Below, piece after piece: positions 45,001-55,800 of a stretch of 64,000 bases of DNA. The DNA is from Amoebophrya sp. A120 (taxonomy: Eukaryota; Sar; Dinophyceae; Syndiniales; Amoebophryaceae), in the NCBI GenBank assembly GCA_905178155.1, contig CAJINV010000035.1, positions 1 to 64,000 of the forward strand. The letters are read 5' to 3'. The notes beneath the pieces were generated by a model, which did no database searches, was not told the origin of the DNA, and saw nothing but the letters and a program-made list of their open reading frames with translations. The position numbers and the translations under genes are program-made. How positions within the stretch are numbered: position 1 is the stretch's first letter; every line of letters starts with the position of its first letter.

Positions 45001-45526
45001 TCAGCATCACAAGAGGTTTCTTTGCATCTTTTCAGACCCAGACTACATCTTTGAATTTCATACCGTCAGCGCTTGACGAGTGTCGTCTGTCCCGTACAGC
45101 CCGTTCTTGTCGATGATTTCTCTGACGTACATTCTTTATGAACTGCAAACAGTAGTCTGCGTCGTCATCTCTGACGTACATTCTTCATGCTGTTAATGGC
45201 CACGCATTCTGCTAAGCCAGATGATAGATAAGCCGCAAGCCTGTGCGCCAAACATGTGGCGCTGGATCTATCACGCAAAGCAGACGCGTTTACTCTACTT
45301 TTGCGCAGCAAGCATGTTAAATCTTGCACCTTCCAGACCCAGACTACGCATTTGCACTCGGTAAGAATTCGCCGCCCTTCTTCTGCGTATAGCAGCCGTC
45401 ATTGCTTGCGTCTTTGAAGAGACTACCTGCCGTAGGCAGGTAGTTACTTCCAAGGCAAAACGTCTCACCATTCCAGACCGGCTCGATTTCCGGTCGATTC
45501 TCTTTGTTTTTGCGACGTGGCGGCAT
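42096..45526 (-). CDS. gene 9: unknown 550-aa protein, eight introners
   Basis: Start ATG at 45526 (MPPRRKNKENRPEIEPVWNG), stop at 42096. Nine exons total 1,653 nt after excision, divisible by three. The N-terminal 150 residues look ordered (RMYVREIIDKNGLYGTDDTR, LPVELYKKWIKTAGMKLERG, LKYRRYALEIGAEPDVEW). The middle is Ser/Lys-rich and disordered, with a threefold LFQQ(K/P) repeat, then acidic (DNDIFDEDFLDDDLLDLEY). The C-terminal part is Ser/Thr-rich and ends with a basic segment (KKGLTSQDLIEVGNRVRSRV). No family recognised; the profile suits a nuclear scaffold or regulatory protein (inference). The last junction, at 42123-42215, is the least certain. Confidence 0.78.
42123..42215. mobile_element. 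possible short introner
   Basis: Left end TATCCGAATCCGTGAGCACG, right end ATGTGAAGAGGCCATA; flanks ATATG/CGGTT do not match and the inverted repeat is weak. Supported mainly because excision keeps gene 9 in frame to its stop (KKTS to HILQSATY). Confidence 0.45.
42309..42431. mobile_element. short introner, family Q-like
   Basis: Inverted repeat TTTGACAAATGGAG against CTCCATTTGTAACAAA plus CAGGTGTTGCAGT against ACTGCGACACCTG; flanks TTCGC/AAACC do not match; 123 bp. In gene 9, excision joins DLIEVGNRV to RSRVKSEQGK. Confidence 0.75.
42843..43165. mobile_element. introner, family G
   Basis: Left end TATCAAAAGGAAAAGCCCCC, right end GGAATTTTTCCTTTCAATA; flanks GTACT/CAGTT; 323 bp. In gene 9, excision joins DDDLLDLE to YAALPNSNAL. 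Confidence 0.82.
43245..43526. mobile_element. introner, family A (diverged)
   Basis: Left end TATGAAGTGCAAATACTCCT, right end GGCATCTTTGCAATTCATA; flanks TGTCT/TGAAG do not match. In gene 9, excision joins GNYSDDG to DSDKDNKDND. Confidence 0.78.
43787..43995. mobile_element. introner, family E
   Basis: Ends TATGGGAGTGCACAACTCC and GGTTGTGCACTCTCATA; flanks CGTGC/GGAGT; 209 bp. In gene 9, excision joins NENKKRTSP to HDNLHDTSYE. Confidence 0.82.
44163..44337. mobile_element. introner, family A, short
   Basis: Left end TATGCATTACAAATACGTCT, right end CCTATTTGCACTTGGTA; flanks TCTTC/CGTTT do not match; 175 bp. In gene 9, excision joins SNAAKLGAQ to KSLPYDGLAS. Confidence 0.78.
44757..45062. 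mobile_element. introner, family A (TGTC left end)
   Basis: Left end TGTCCATTGCAAAGATCGAT, right end CATCTTTGAATTTCATA; flanks CAGGT/CCGTC; 306 bp. In gene 9, excision joins GTDDTRQAL to PVELYKKWIK. Confidence 0.75.
45137..45363. mobile_element. introner, family A, carrying a copy of adjacent exon
   Basis: Left end TATGAACTGCAAACAGTAGT, right end ACGCATTTGCACTCGGTA; flanks TTCTT/AGAAT. Inside, at 45171-45188, it repeats CTCTGACGTACATTCTT from the neighbouring gene 9 exon (45119-45136). Excision joins CYTQKKGGE to RMYVREIIDK. Confidence 0.78.
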
Positions 45527-46898
45527 TCTGCGCGCTCCACGTCGTGTCGACACCAATGTGATGCTGAAGATGATGTTGCCGCCCGTTGTTATGTTGGAAA
45601 GAATGTAGAGTGAGTTGTCGCTGTTATGTTGAAAAAATAACCACAGTGTTCTTTCCTGCCACGTAGTACGACGTAGTTTTTGGTTCTATTGGGCGGGTAA
45701 ATCTGCCTGTGTTCCCGGCTCGTCTCCGGTTGGCTGCGTGGAATGCTGTTCTTGTTCCCGGAGTGCTTGGTAGTAATTTCAAAACTTAGTTTCGTGTTTC
45801 AAATACAATTATGATGTCGCCGTAACCGTTATTTCTTTGAGATAGGAATTCAAGTAATAATTAAGTATCAGTATGTCGCCGCTTTTCCACTATTTTCCTT
45901 CTGAGTAGTGCCTACTAGTCACAGTTTCCGCATTCATCGTGGTGAAAAATGATGCTCCTTTCTGAGCAAGTGAGAAAGCCACTGTGCTGAACAGAAGAAA
46001 AAGCAGCTAGTAGATCCTGAAGCATGTGAAGCCCGGCAACAGTTTGCAGGTGAAACACGACGACGGTTTCCACTGCTGTCAGCGAAAAGCAACCATGAAC
46101 ACGAGGTTTATCTGAAAAACTACTCCGCTGGTACTGATTCGCAAGCGGTGCGCTCTGAAACACGAATCCGTTCGCCTTCCGCCGCGCTTCCTTCCATTCA
46201 TTCTTCAGTGACTTTTCTTGTGTGAAAACGTTGTAGCTCTTGTCACTCAAAAAACCTGAATGTTCTTGTTCGTTGTCCGAAACAACATATTATCGACGAT
46301 GATTTTAATAAAGTCAAATCGAAATTTCTTCTTCCATTACAAATCTCACACACAGCACACGAAAATTTTGAAAATTTTCTTCACTAATATTCATCATACA
46401 GCGTTGATTCTAAGTAGGATCTTAATCTTATACTGGCTTTTAAAAGTAATAAATGGAAACAAAAAAAAGTTCACAAAAACGAAAAGCCAGGATTTCGTCA
46501 TGCATCCTAGATCGAAATTGTACTACATCAAAACTTTCGGTTGCAACACCATTCTTAACCTGGGGCGCACTTATTGTGCAGGTTCCAATAAACAAGGTAC
46601 ACGTGCTGATTTACATAAGAAACAATTCATTTCCGGTCGGCACGGTTGTAGCACGTTGCTGAATCACAAATTTCATGGAAACAAAAAAAGTTCGCAAAAA
46701 CTCATACCATACTGAAATCACGGACTCACTCCAACTGGGAAAATTTACGCTGCTTTTCTGTAATCGGAAAACCACACTGAAGAGTCGATAATTTTCATCC
46801 ATAAAAGAGTTGTGAATCTACCGTCCGAAAGCTTCGCTATGAAGGACTAGCTCGTATTTACAACTGCCACAGCTGTTCAAGCACGAAAGTAAAATTGC
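45527..46898. other. spacer between genes 9 and 10
   Basis: A plus-strand frame of 151 codons at 46260-46715 is AT-rich and rich in Asn, Lys, Ile and Phe, with no recognisable domain. The phrase AAACAAAAAAAGTTC occurs twice (near 46457 and 46679), hinting at a degenerate local duplication. No element or gene is supported. Confidence 0.45.
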
Positions 46899-49800
46899 CT
46901 ACTTTCTGATGCCCGTTTTCGGTCGAGAACTTCGACGCGATGATAAACCCTCTTCCTCGCGGTCCCCCTCGCTGGAACTCAAATCCTCGCTAGAAAAATC
47001 CTCGTCTGAGGACGCACCGCTGGAAAAATCTTCGTCGTCGACTGATGCTTCCTCGCCAGATGAAGAATCCTCGTTTAATATTTGCTTGCTGCTAGCAACG
47101 TGAGCTCTATTTGTTCTCTCGCCGGTCACGGAAGTTGTTACTGGTACCTGGATGTCGACTGCGTCGTCGTCTTCGCCCGGCTGCACGGAGTTTTGCTGCG
47201 TGCTAACGATTATGCATTGCAAATAAGTATGTCGGGGTCCTTTTGTGGAAAATGCAAAATCATGCAAAAACGCAGTTTGTCATGCTGAACACACAACACC
47301 CAGCAACTGCAACTCCGAAACTTGTCATGCTGAGCCGTGACTTGCTGCGTTCTTTAGATTCGCCGCTCAGCATCACAAGGTTCCACACGACCCAGACATA
47401 TTTTCATTTGATAACGACGTGATCTACCTCCACCTCCGAATCATCCTCCTCTTTGCTGGTGCTGTTCTCGTCCACCGTGGGCTTGTGCTTGTAGTTTATT
47501 TGGGAAGAATCATTTTTACCCGACATCATCAAAACGTTTCTTGTAAAGCCCTTACCGCCCGTCACCGTGTGGTGGTTGAAAGTTCCTCGCTCTGCCCCCG
47601 CAACGCCCAGCTGCTCCGCGTCGTCCACCTTCTCGTCGTCAGAAGAGGCCCCGCTAGAACTGGAAGCCTCGTCTTCTCCGCTAGAAGAAATCAGCGACGA
47701 GGCAGCTCTTTTTCTTTCGCCTGCTTCTACGGAAAGTACCCGGGATGGGGATGCGCCACTGTCGCGCCAGTTCATCTCCAGGTCCTGCTCCTGGGACTCG
47801 TTGTGTTCGGTAATGGTGTCCACCGCCCGCTGGAGCTCCCAGCGGTGTTCCTCGAGGGCCTGTTCTGCATCTTCGGCTGAAATGTCCTGCTCTTGAAAAA
47901 TCTCCACCAGCATTCCGATTTTTTCTTGCTTTTCTTGCTCCCATACCGCGTGGAATCGGTTCATATTTGCATCCTTTTCGCGACCCTCAGTACCTGTCAA
48001 AGCCGGGTAGTTGCTATTCGTGCTACTGCTGGATGAAGACGATGACGAAGAGCTGGACGCGCCAGCCAGGCCTGCGAGAACTCCGCCATGGGAACTTGAA
48101 AGCTGCGTGTTCGCAGAACCTTGCACAGAATTTCGCTCCCTGTTGTCGACGTCTACTCCCACCGGCGCACTCTCCTCGCTACTGCTCTTTTCGTCTTCGA
48201 AGAAGATTGCGTAGTTGCCTGTGAGTGATTTTTTGTCGTCCACCAGCTACAGTTCCCGTTGTATAAAATTCCCGAAGTACTAGCTAGAAACAAATATCTG
48301 AGGTCTCCGCTTCTCTTATTTGTTCTACAAAAAAAATCAATCGTGCCGTGTGTACGAATACGTTTTTGATCTCCATACGTGAAAAAATCAGAAGAATGTG
48401 AATACCGACGACCACAACCTTTCGCTCCCTCGTCCACCCTCCGGTCTCCTCCACGGCCGGAGCGGAAGATTCAACACTTATCCTGAGCAAAAACGTCCCC
48501 AACCCAGCGTAGTCAAGTTGGTATTAAATCTGCAGCAACACAAATCTCTAAACCTTAGGAGTTGTGCATAACAACTTCCCATCTGCAGTATTGTGCTGCT
48601 TAGCAAGGGAAGCCGCATGAGAAAGCAATTTACTTCACATGCTGTTTACAAACAGGATTACAAATGCCAAAGCACGATTGCAAATGCCTGTCGTGGGGAG
48701 ATTCGCATCACAAAAGCTTCTGTCATTGCACATTTGCATGACAACTCGGTGGTGGGAACGTTTTTACACAGGATACCCCTGTCATCATCGTTTTGTCCAG
48801 GACCACTCTCTTCACTTCCATCCTCCCTGTCGTCCTCCGCAGCTGACTCGGAGCAGAGATCGATAACCTCCGACTTGTTTTCCTGAAACACTGGAAGTAG
48901 TAGCTCGGTGCCTGGAACTTGTTGTTGTTCGTCCTGCACCGCAATTCGACTCTTGGCGCTGTAGTTTCTCACGTTGGTAGAAGTTGTACCTGTCATGTCG
49001 TGTCTTTTTACTTCTTTTTTCTGCTAGTGCAATTTTTATCATACTTTTGCATTCCATATCAATCTCGTCGTCCCGCACGAGGACCGGTTGCTGTACTAAT
49101 AAAGACGTACCATTCATCATCTCGCCGTGTTCGTTATTTGTCGAATCATTTTCTGGTTGTCGTTGTTCTCGCTGTCGCGGCCCCTGGGCCTTGCACTCTC
49201 CCTCCCCCTCCCCGTCACGACCACACTCGGGGAGCCGTTCCTGCTCTACCCGCGAACTGGTCCTGTCCTCGTCTTGGTCGGAATCCACTCTACTTGCGGG
49301 TTCGCCTGGGGTGGGATTTTGGTTGGAGGGCCATGGATAGTCGACAACAGTGAATTGTCTAGACTCGATCGAAGCTGGACATGAGAGTCGTGTAGAAATA
49401 TTATTTTTTCCGCATGAATAAAAAAATCATGTACCTGAAGATCCTTCTCCCCCGCCTTGATCCGAATCATCCGAGAGAACGAGGGGCTCCATACAGGAAA
49501 AATGCGGGTGCTGGCGTTCCTGTGACGTTTATGCAATGCAAATTTTAATTTTCCGGCGGGATGGGGAAATTTGTTATGCTAAGTTGTGAAGAGGGATTGT
49601 CAACAAGCACTTCGTAATAAGCATGAAAAAATGTGATGTCGCATGACGAAAAGAGTCTCTGTCAGAGACGGACCTGCTCTTGAGTATGGTCTAGTTGAGT
49701 ACGCCAGGAATGCGAGACCACACCAGCACGCCCACGCTGCATTACAAGTTGCACATCACTTCATCTTTTCTCTGCCCGAAAGATGTTGAACTACACATTT

Positions 49801-52800
49801 GTATTATCCATACCTGTTGGCTGGTCGCTCCAGCTCTCGGCCCGAAACTTGGATTGCCACTTGCCAATGCCCCTTTGAAAAATGGGTTGCTCGAATCATC
49901 ATCATCGTCGTCGTCGTCATCGGAGCAGCTTTTCGGACTACTGCATTGCCTTCTGCTGCACGAGGACAATTTGTCATCACAGTCGGAGTATCCACTGCAA
50001 GTACGTCTGGGTCTGGAAGATTCCCCGGTTTGTCATGCATATTTTGCATGGTCCATGATGCCTGTAATGCGTGGCCTTGAATCACAGATCGTTCGAGGGC
50101 TTTCTGATACCTATTCCGCATGAGAAATGCCCTCTCCGCATAGCGCAAACTGGACTTCTCTTTCTGTTCATGCAATAGAGATTTTTTTGAATCCAAACAC
50201 AGCATGACAAGTTTTCATCCTTCCAGACCCAGACATATTTGCAATGCATACGGACGAGGCGATACTCTTGTGACTCCGGTAGGAGTATTCCTCGTCGTGA
50301 CTGTAGCTGTCTTCGTCGTCGTGCAGCGAGCTGCTGGAACGACCACCGCCTTCTCCACCCAGTCCGCTTGCTAGTTCGCTACCTTGTTGCGACGATGGTG
50401 CAGCTGATAAGCTTGTTTCTTGCGGAGCAGCACTTCCAAGTAAACGACGATCTTCGCTATTACGTCGACCGGTGGTGCAAACATCGTGGGGCCCGTGCTG
50501 TAGCTGTGGCGCCGCCACGGCAGGAGCTCTGTCGCCGCCGTCGCCTCGCATTCTCTCAGACAGGTGGTCCGCTACAGCTCTTGGCCGCGCCACGGAGATG
50601 GACGACGTAGAATTATCAGAAGGCTGGACAGGTGCAAAGATCTCTTCGACGGACCTCCGCTCTGGTACACCAAGCAAAGATATCAAATGCAAAAATGTCT
50701 GGGTCTGGAAGAATGCGCGATCTGTCATGCAGCTTCTCCATGACCCTGACCCATGAGGTCTGGAATGCAGGACCTAGCATGACAGATTCTGCGTGATCTC
50801 TCTCATGCCTATCCTGCATGAGAAACTCCCTCCCGACGTGGTCAAAACTGAACGACTTCTGGTAATCTTCATGCAACACAGATTTCTGCATGCTTCAGAT
50901 TTAGCATGACAAGTTGCATTCTTCCAGACCCAGAGCCAGACATTTTTACATTTGATAAAAGACAAAGCCGCCTTAATGTTGTCTGCCTCCCGCCAGCCGG
51001 AGTTGCCGCCGCAGGAGACGACACATGTCTGGATCGTGCAGCGGCTGCGGCGGCCATCCAAGTACTATGAATTGCAAAAGCTAAAGCATCGTACTCGTAT
51101 AAATGCATATACAAATTTCCTCAGCATGAAAACTGGAATTTGTCATGCTGTTTTACCTTGAGGACAAGATTTGTAAATGCATAAAAGCGATTACGATTAG
51201 TACGAGTGCGATACTTTTGCACAGGATACTTTCAGGCGCATCTTGATGTGGATGTTGTCCGGGGCGAGAAGATTTTCATCGTCGTCGCCCTCGTCTCATC
51301 AAATGCAAAAATGTCTGGGTCTGGATGGGTGCAACTTGTGATGCTGCATTTGGATACCACAAAAACCTGCGTTGCATGAACAGCAAAAGAGGTCCAGTTT
51401 TTGCCTCGGCGAGAGGGCATTTCTCATGCGGTACTATAGGCATCAGGAAGCCCTCACAAAATCTGTGATGCTACGGCATGCATCACAGACGTCAGGAGCC
51501 ATGCAAACTGTGCATGACAAACCTTGGATCCGTCCAGACCTCCCAGACATTTTTGCATTTGATACCTCGTCTGCGGCGCGTCTGAAATGGAGCATCACGG
51601 TGTCCCCGCCAATAACTTCACGCCGGGCCCCTCGCAAGAAGACCGTCCGGTTTCCGACGTCGCATTTGATGTCCTGAATGGATGGCGGGTAATGGATGGT
51701 GGGCATGGCGCTGCCAAGGAAGCCAATGCTCAAGTCCGAAGTAGGCTCGCCATCCGCGCTTTTGCAATACCCCATCGGGGCTGCACACAAGCGCACCCAG
51801 TTTAGTTTCGTCTCATCGTCCGCGCCTGCGCCGGGCGGGAAGCAGTCCGATACGCTGATGCGGAGGCCCGCCGCCAGACTCGGCTGCGTCTGGAGCAACA
51901 AGGTGATCAGCTCGACGGGTCGGTGTGTGTTGTTATTGTTCCCGCAGAACCTCATCTCGGGTCGCAAAACGGCATTCACATCTCCTGTCTGGAAAAGCCG
52001 CAAAAGTGCGTCGCGAGGGATTAACGGAAAGAAAACCGCGGCGGTGTCCAACACGAGGTCCTCGTCGTCACCTTCGTCCACCGAAAGCCGGAAGTCACGG
52101 TCCTCTGGGAAAAGGTCAACCTATGCAGCATTGCAAACACAGAAGACATAAAAATTTAGGCCTGAAATAATTTGTGATGGCGAACAGCTACCTTGTGTGC
52201 ATCACAAGGTAGCTGCTCGTACGGCATGGAATCATCAGACGTTGTTGTTTGCGTCGAGACTTTTAAGTTATGTATGCAGATTTATCGTCATGACGAGTCA
52301 TACCTGATAAAACGCATGACAAGAAATAACTGGCTTGTTCAACGAGCACCAGTGAGCCAAAAAAAGTGGCGACTCGTATTCATGCATGCCAGCATCACAG
52401 ATCTACTTAATGTCCTGCTCCCGATCTTGCAGTAGAAATCCAGAAAGAGACGACCACACAGCACGTCATCGATATCGTACGAAAAAAGTGTTTCTCTGCA
52501 AGGATTTTGTAAGTTTTGCATCACAAGTTTGTTCTACATCACAGAGAAAATTTGCCATGCGAGATTCCCAAGGGAAAACACAGCTAAAAATCAAGTGTCT
52601 TGCATGTGTAGCAAGGCAAACACTTCTCAGATACAGTTTCTGCATTACAAGTTTACAGTGAAACAGTTTTTTCTTGCGATAGACGATGTTTACAATGCGT
52701 AGAAGCAGTTGCTTGACAGCCTTGTCCAGTTCCGGCGAAATTGGCCAGCTCGTTTCCGCATGCATCGCAAACGTGCCTGGGTCTGGAAACTGGAAACTTG

Positions 52801-55800
52801 TAATGCTGAGTGGCATGGTACTAGCACGAAGAGTCCACAAGTAATTATGGCCCAGCATAGCAAGTTTCTGAGCTACTTCTAAGTGTTGCCTATTCTCCTG
52901 CATGACAAGCAGCGTTTCTCCTTCTGCATCATAGAAAAATGGGGCTTGCGTGTATACGTGCATGACAGACTTGAGAGTCTTACTGGCCCCAGCATGACAA
53001 ACCTCGCACTTTTCATTTTCCAAACCCAAACATATTTGCATTTGGTATATCTCTATGAACTGCAAAAGTATCGTACTAGTATAATTTGCAATACAAATTT
53101 CCTCAGCATGAGAAAAAAAATTGTCATGCGGATCTACCTTAACAATAGAATTTGTAATGCATAAATGCGATTAGTACTAGTACGATACTTTTGCACAGGA
53201 TAATCTCGCCCAGCGCCAGTACCGGCCGCAGTCCCGATATTACAGTGAAAAGTGCCCCCCACCCCAAAAGTTGCAAAAGTTTGTGATGCGAGGTTTCCAA
53301 ATGAAAACTTTTTGTCATGCATGAAAGGAATATGAATCTTTCTGATGCAGATTCTAGTGGTGTTTCGCATCGCTTGCACGACAAGCATCGCTCTTGCTGG
53401 GATCTTTTGCAATACAGATTTTTGCTATTAACGATCGGAAATCTGTGATGCTGATACATGCAAGAGGGCGAATGTTTCATTTCTTGGAAAGGGCATTTTT
53501 CATTGCAATACCCGAGGGGATCGGTTCGATAGCCGCGACGGCAGCAGCGAGTGTGGCTTCCAATCGGAAAAAAACGTTGAGGGTTTCTTGAAAACCGTCG
53601 ATGTGAATAACGATCCCAGTTACTGTGGCAGCCGGGTTTGTGGTCAGTCTCTGGTCGAAGAAGTCGGTGTAGTGTTTTAAGTTGCCGCTATGAAAATGCA
53701 CGACTTGATGTTCCCCCCGCCCGCATTCGCACTGGGATGAAAAGCAAATAGAATATCGTCGATAGCAGGTCAGTTCGCATGCAGCTTTTGCATGACATCA
53801 AAAAAACGCGACCACGGAGCGGGGATCATATCATAAGGCCATACAAACAGTTACACCAGTTCCAACGTGCAAAGAGTTTGAATCAATCTGGTGCTCTTTC
53901 GCATGACAAGTGAAGGGGAAGACGCGACGTTGTGCATTGAGATACTCGGGGCAGTGCAGACACTGTGTGTCCAATTCCCAATCATGCGTCTTTACTTCGA
54001 CCGGGCCCGTGGTTAAATCGCGGGAGCTGTAAAAGAACTGCCGTGCCAGCCAGGCGCGCACGGAATCAGGGACGTCCTTCTCGTGGGCCCTGACGCTGAT
54101 GTGCACCTGTACAGTGCACAGTGTTTTGTCGCCTATCGTCGACTATCAAATGTAAAAATGTCTGGGTCTGGAATGTTACCGGGTTTGTCATGCATATTTT
54201 GCACGACCCAGGATGTCTGTAATGCACAACCTAGCATGACAGATTTTCAAAGGGCTTCCTGATGCCTACTCCGCATGACAAACGCCCTCCCCGCGCAGCA
54301 CAAACTAGACTCCTCTTGCTGGTCACGCGATACAGATTTTTTTACTTTTAGAGTCCAAAGTTAGCATGACAAGTTCCAACCTTCCAGACCCAGACATTTT
54401 TGCATTTGATATCACCTGGCTTTCGTAGCACAGCTGAAGCCCCAACTGCAAGTCGAGCACCTTCAGTGTCAACTAGGAAAGTATGTCGGGTGTTCCGGAA
54501 GAACGCATAGATTCGTCATGCTCATGCTTGGGTGACATGAGAAGAACAAGGTCTGTCATGCCTATGGCGGAGGTACAGCCACTTATGTTTGTCAATGCAA
54601 AAAAGCAATTTTCCGTCCGGTTTGCGAAATAATATGGCACGTAAGAAAAAAAAAATTAATCTTGTCACGTACTATGTGGGATAGTAGAGGTGGCTGCCTA
54701 CTATACAACTCTTCATGCGCAGTCTCTGGTACAGCAATCTTTCCAGACCCAGACATCTCATACAAATGATATTCAGGCCCGTGTATCGAAAGGGGTTCAA
54801 AAAACCAGGCTTGGTGAAGACGAACAGCCTATCAACTGTAAAAGTGTCCGGGTCTGGAAGATTCTGAGACTTGTCATGCACGTGTTGCATGAGCCATGAT
54901 GTCTGTGATGCATGCCCTGGCATCAAGGGCTTTCTGACGGATTCTTGATGCCTATTCCGCATGACAAATGCCCTCCCCGCGTAGCAAGAACAACTAGAAT
55001 CCTTTTGCTGCTCATGCAACACAAATTTTTTAGGCATCCAAATGCAGCATAACAAGTTGCATTCTTCCAGACCCAGACATTTTTGCATTCGATACAGCCG
55101 TTGGCCGAAGACGTGGGAGGAAAAGTCCACCGGGACAGCGCAACGAACCTGGATGCACTCAGTGTTATCCCCAATCTCGTAAGACAGCACCTGCGGTCGC
55201 CACTCCGCTTTCGTCTCCGTGTCGAAGATGTGCAATCCCAAAACCGGGTCCGTGTGCAGCAGCAGTTCCTTCTGTGTGTAGACCCGTGGTTCCGGCAAAA
55301 ACTCGTAATATCAAGTGCAAAAGTGTCTGGGTCTGGAAAAGTGGAACTTGTCATGCTAAATCTGAATCATGTAAGAATCTGTGGTGCATGATTACCAAAA
55401 GCTATCCACAGGCATGATAGAACTCTCAGAGAACAATCTGTCATCATGCTATGTCCTACATACCAGACCTCTTGGGTCATGGAAAACCTGTATGACAAGG
55501 CTGGCAATCTTCCAGACCCAGACATTTTTCCAGTCGATACGTAAATCTGCCGCTCGATTTCCTCCGGCACCGCGAGTACGACGGGGTAGTAAGCCGCCCC
55601 GAACTGCCTGCGCATCTGGTTCTATGCATCGCAAATATGTAATCTGGGTCTGGAAACCTGTGATGCTGAGTTGCGGAAAACTTGCATTTGTAGTTACGCA
55701 TGACAAGTGTTCACAGCTGCGCTCTCTGAAGCGGAGTACGCATGACAAATCGCCTTTTTGGATGACAAATGAGGCTGCCCTTTTGCTCGTCATGCAATAC

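Noticed and set aside
46260-46715. Plus-strand AT-rich frame of 151 codons
   Set aside because: Low-complexity Asn/Lys/Ile/Phe composition unlike the other genes here, and no exon partners.
46899-49492. Three separate small genes in the gene 10 C-terminal region
   Set aside because: Their open frames lack ATG starts and join through consistent GT-AG introns and introners into one frame.
32448-54411. Splicing of family A elements at the GT and AG inside their ends (GTCTGGG...CCCAG)
   Set aside because: It would leave 34 nt of element ends plus a 5-mer (39 nt) in the mRNA. At 33389-33652 this gives an in-frame TAA and at 33786-34047 an in-frame TGA, both in gene 6, while full excision gives clean catalytic sequence.
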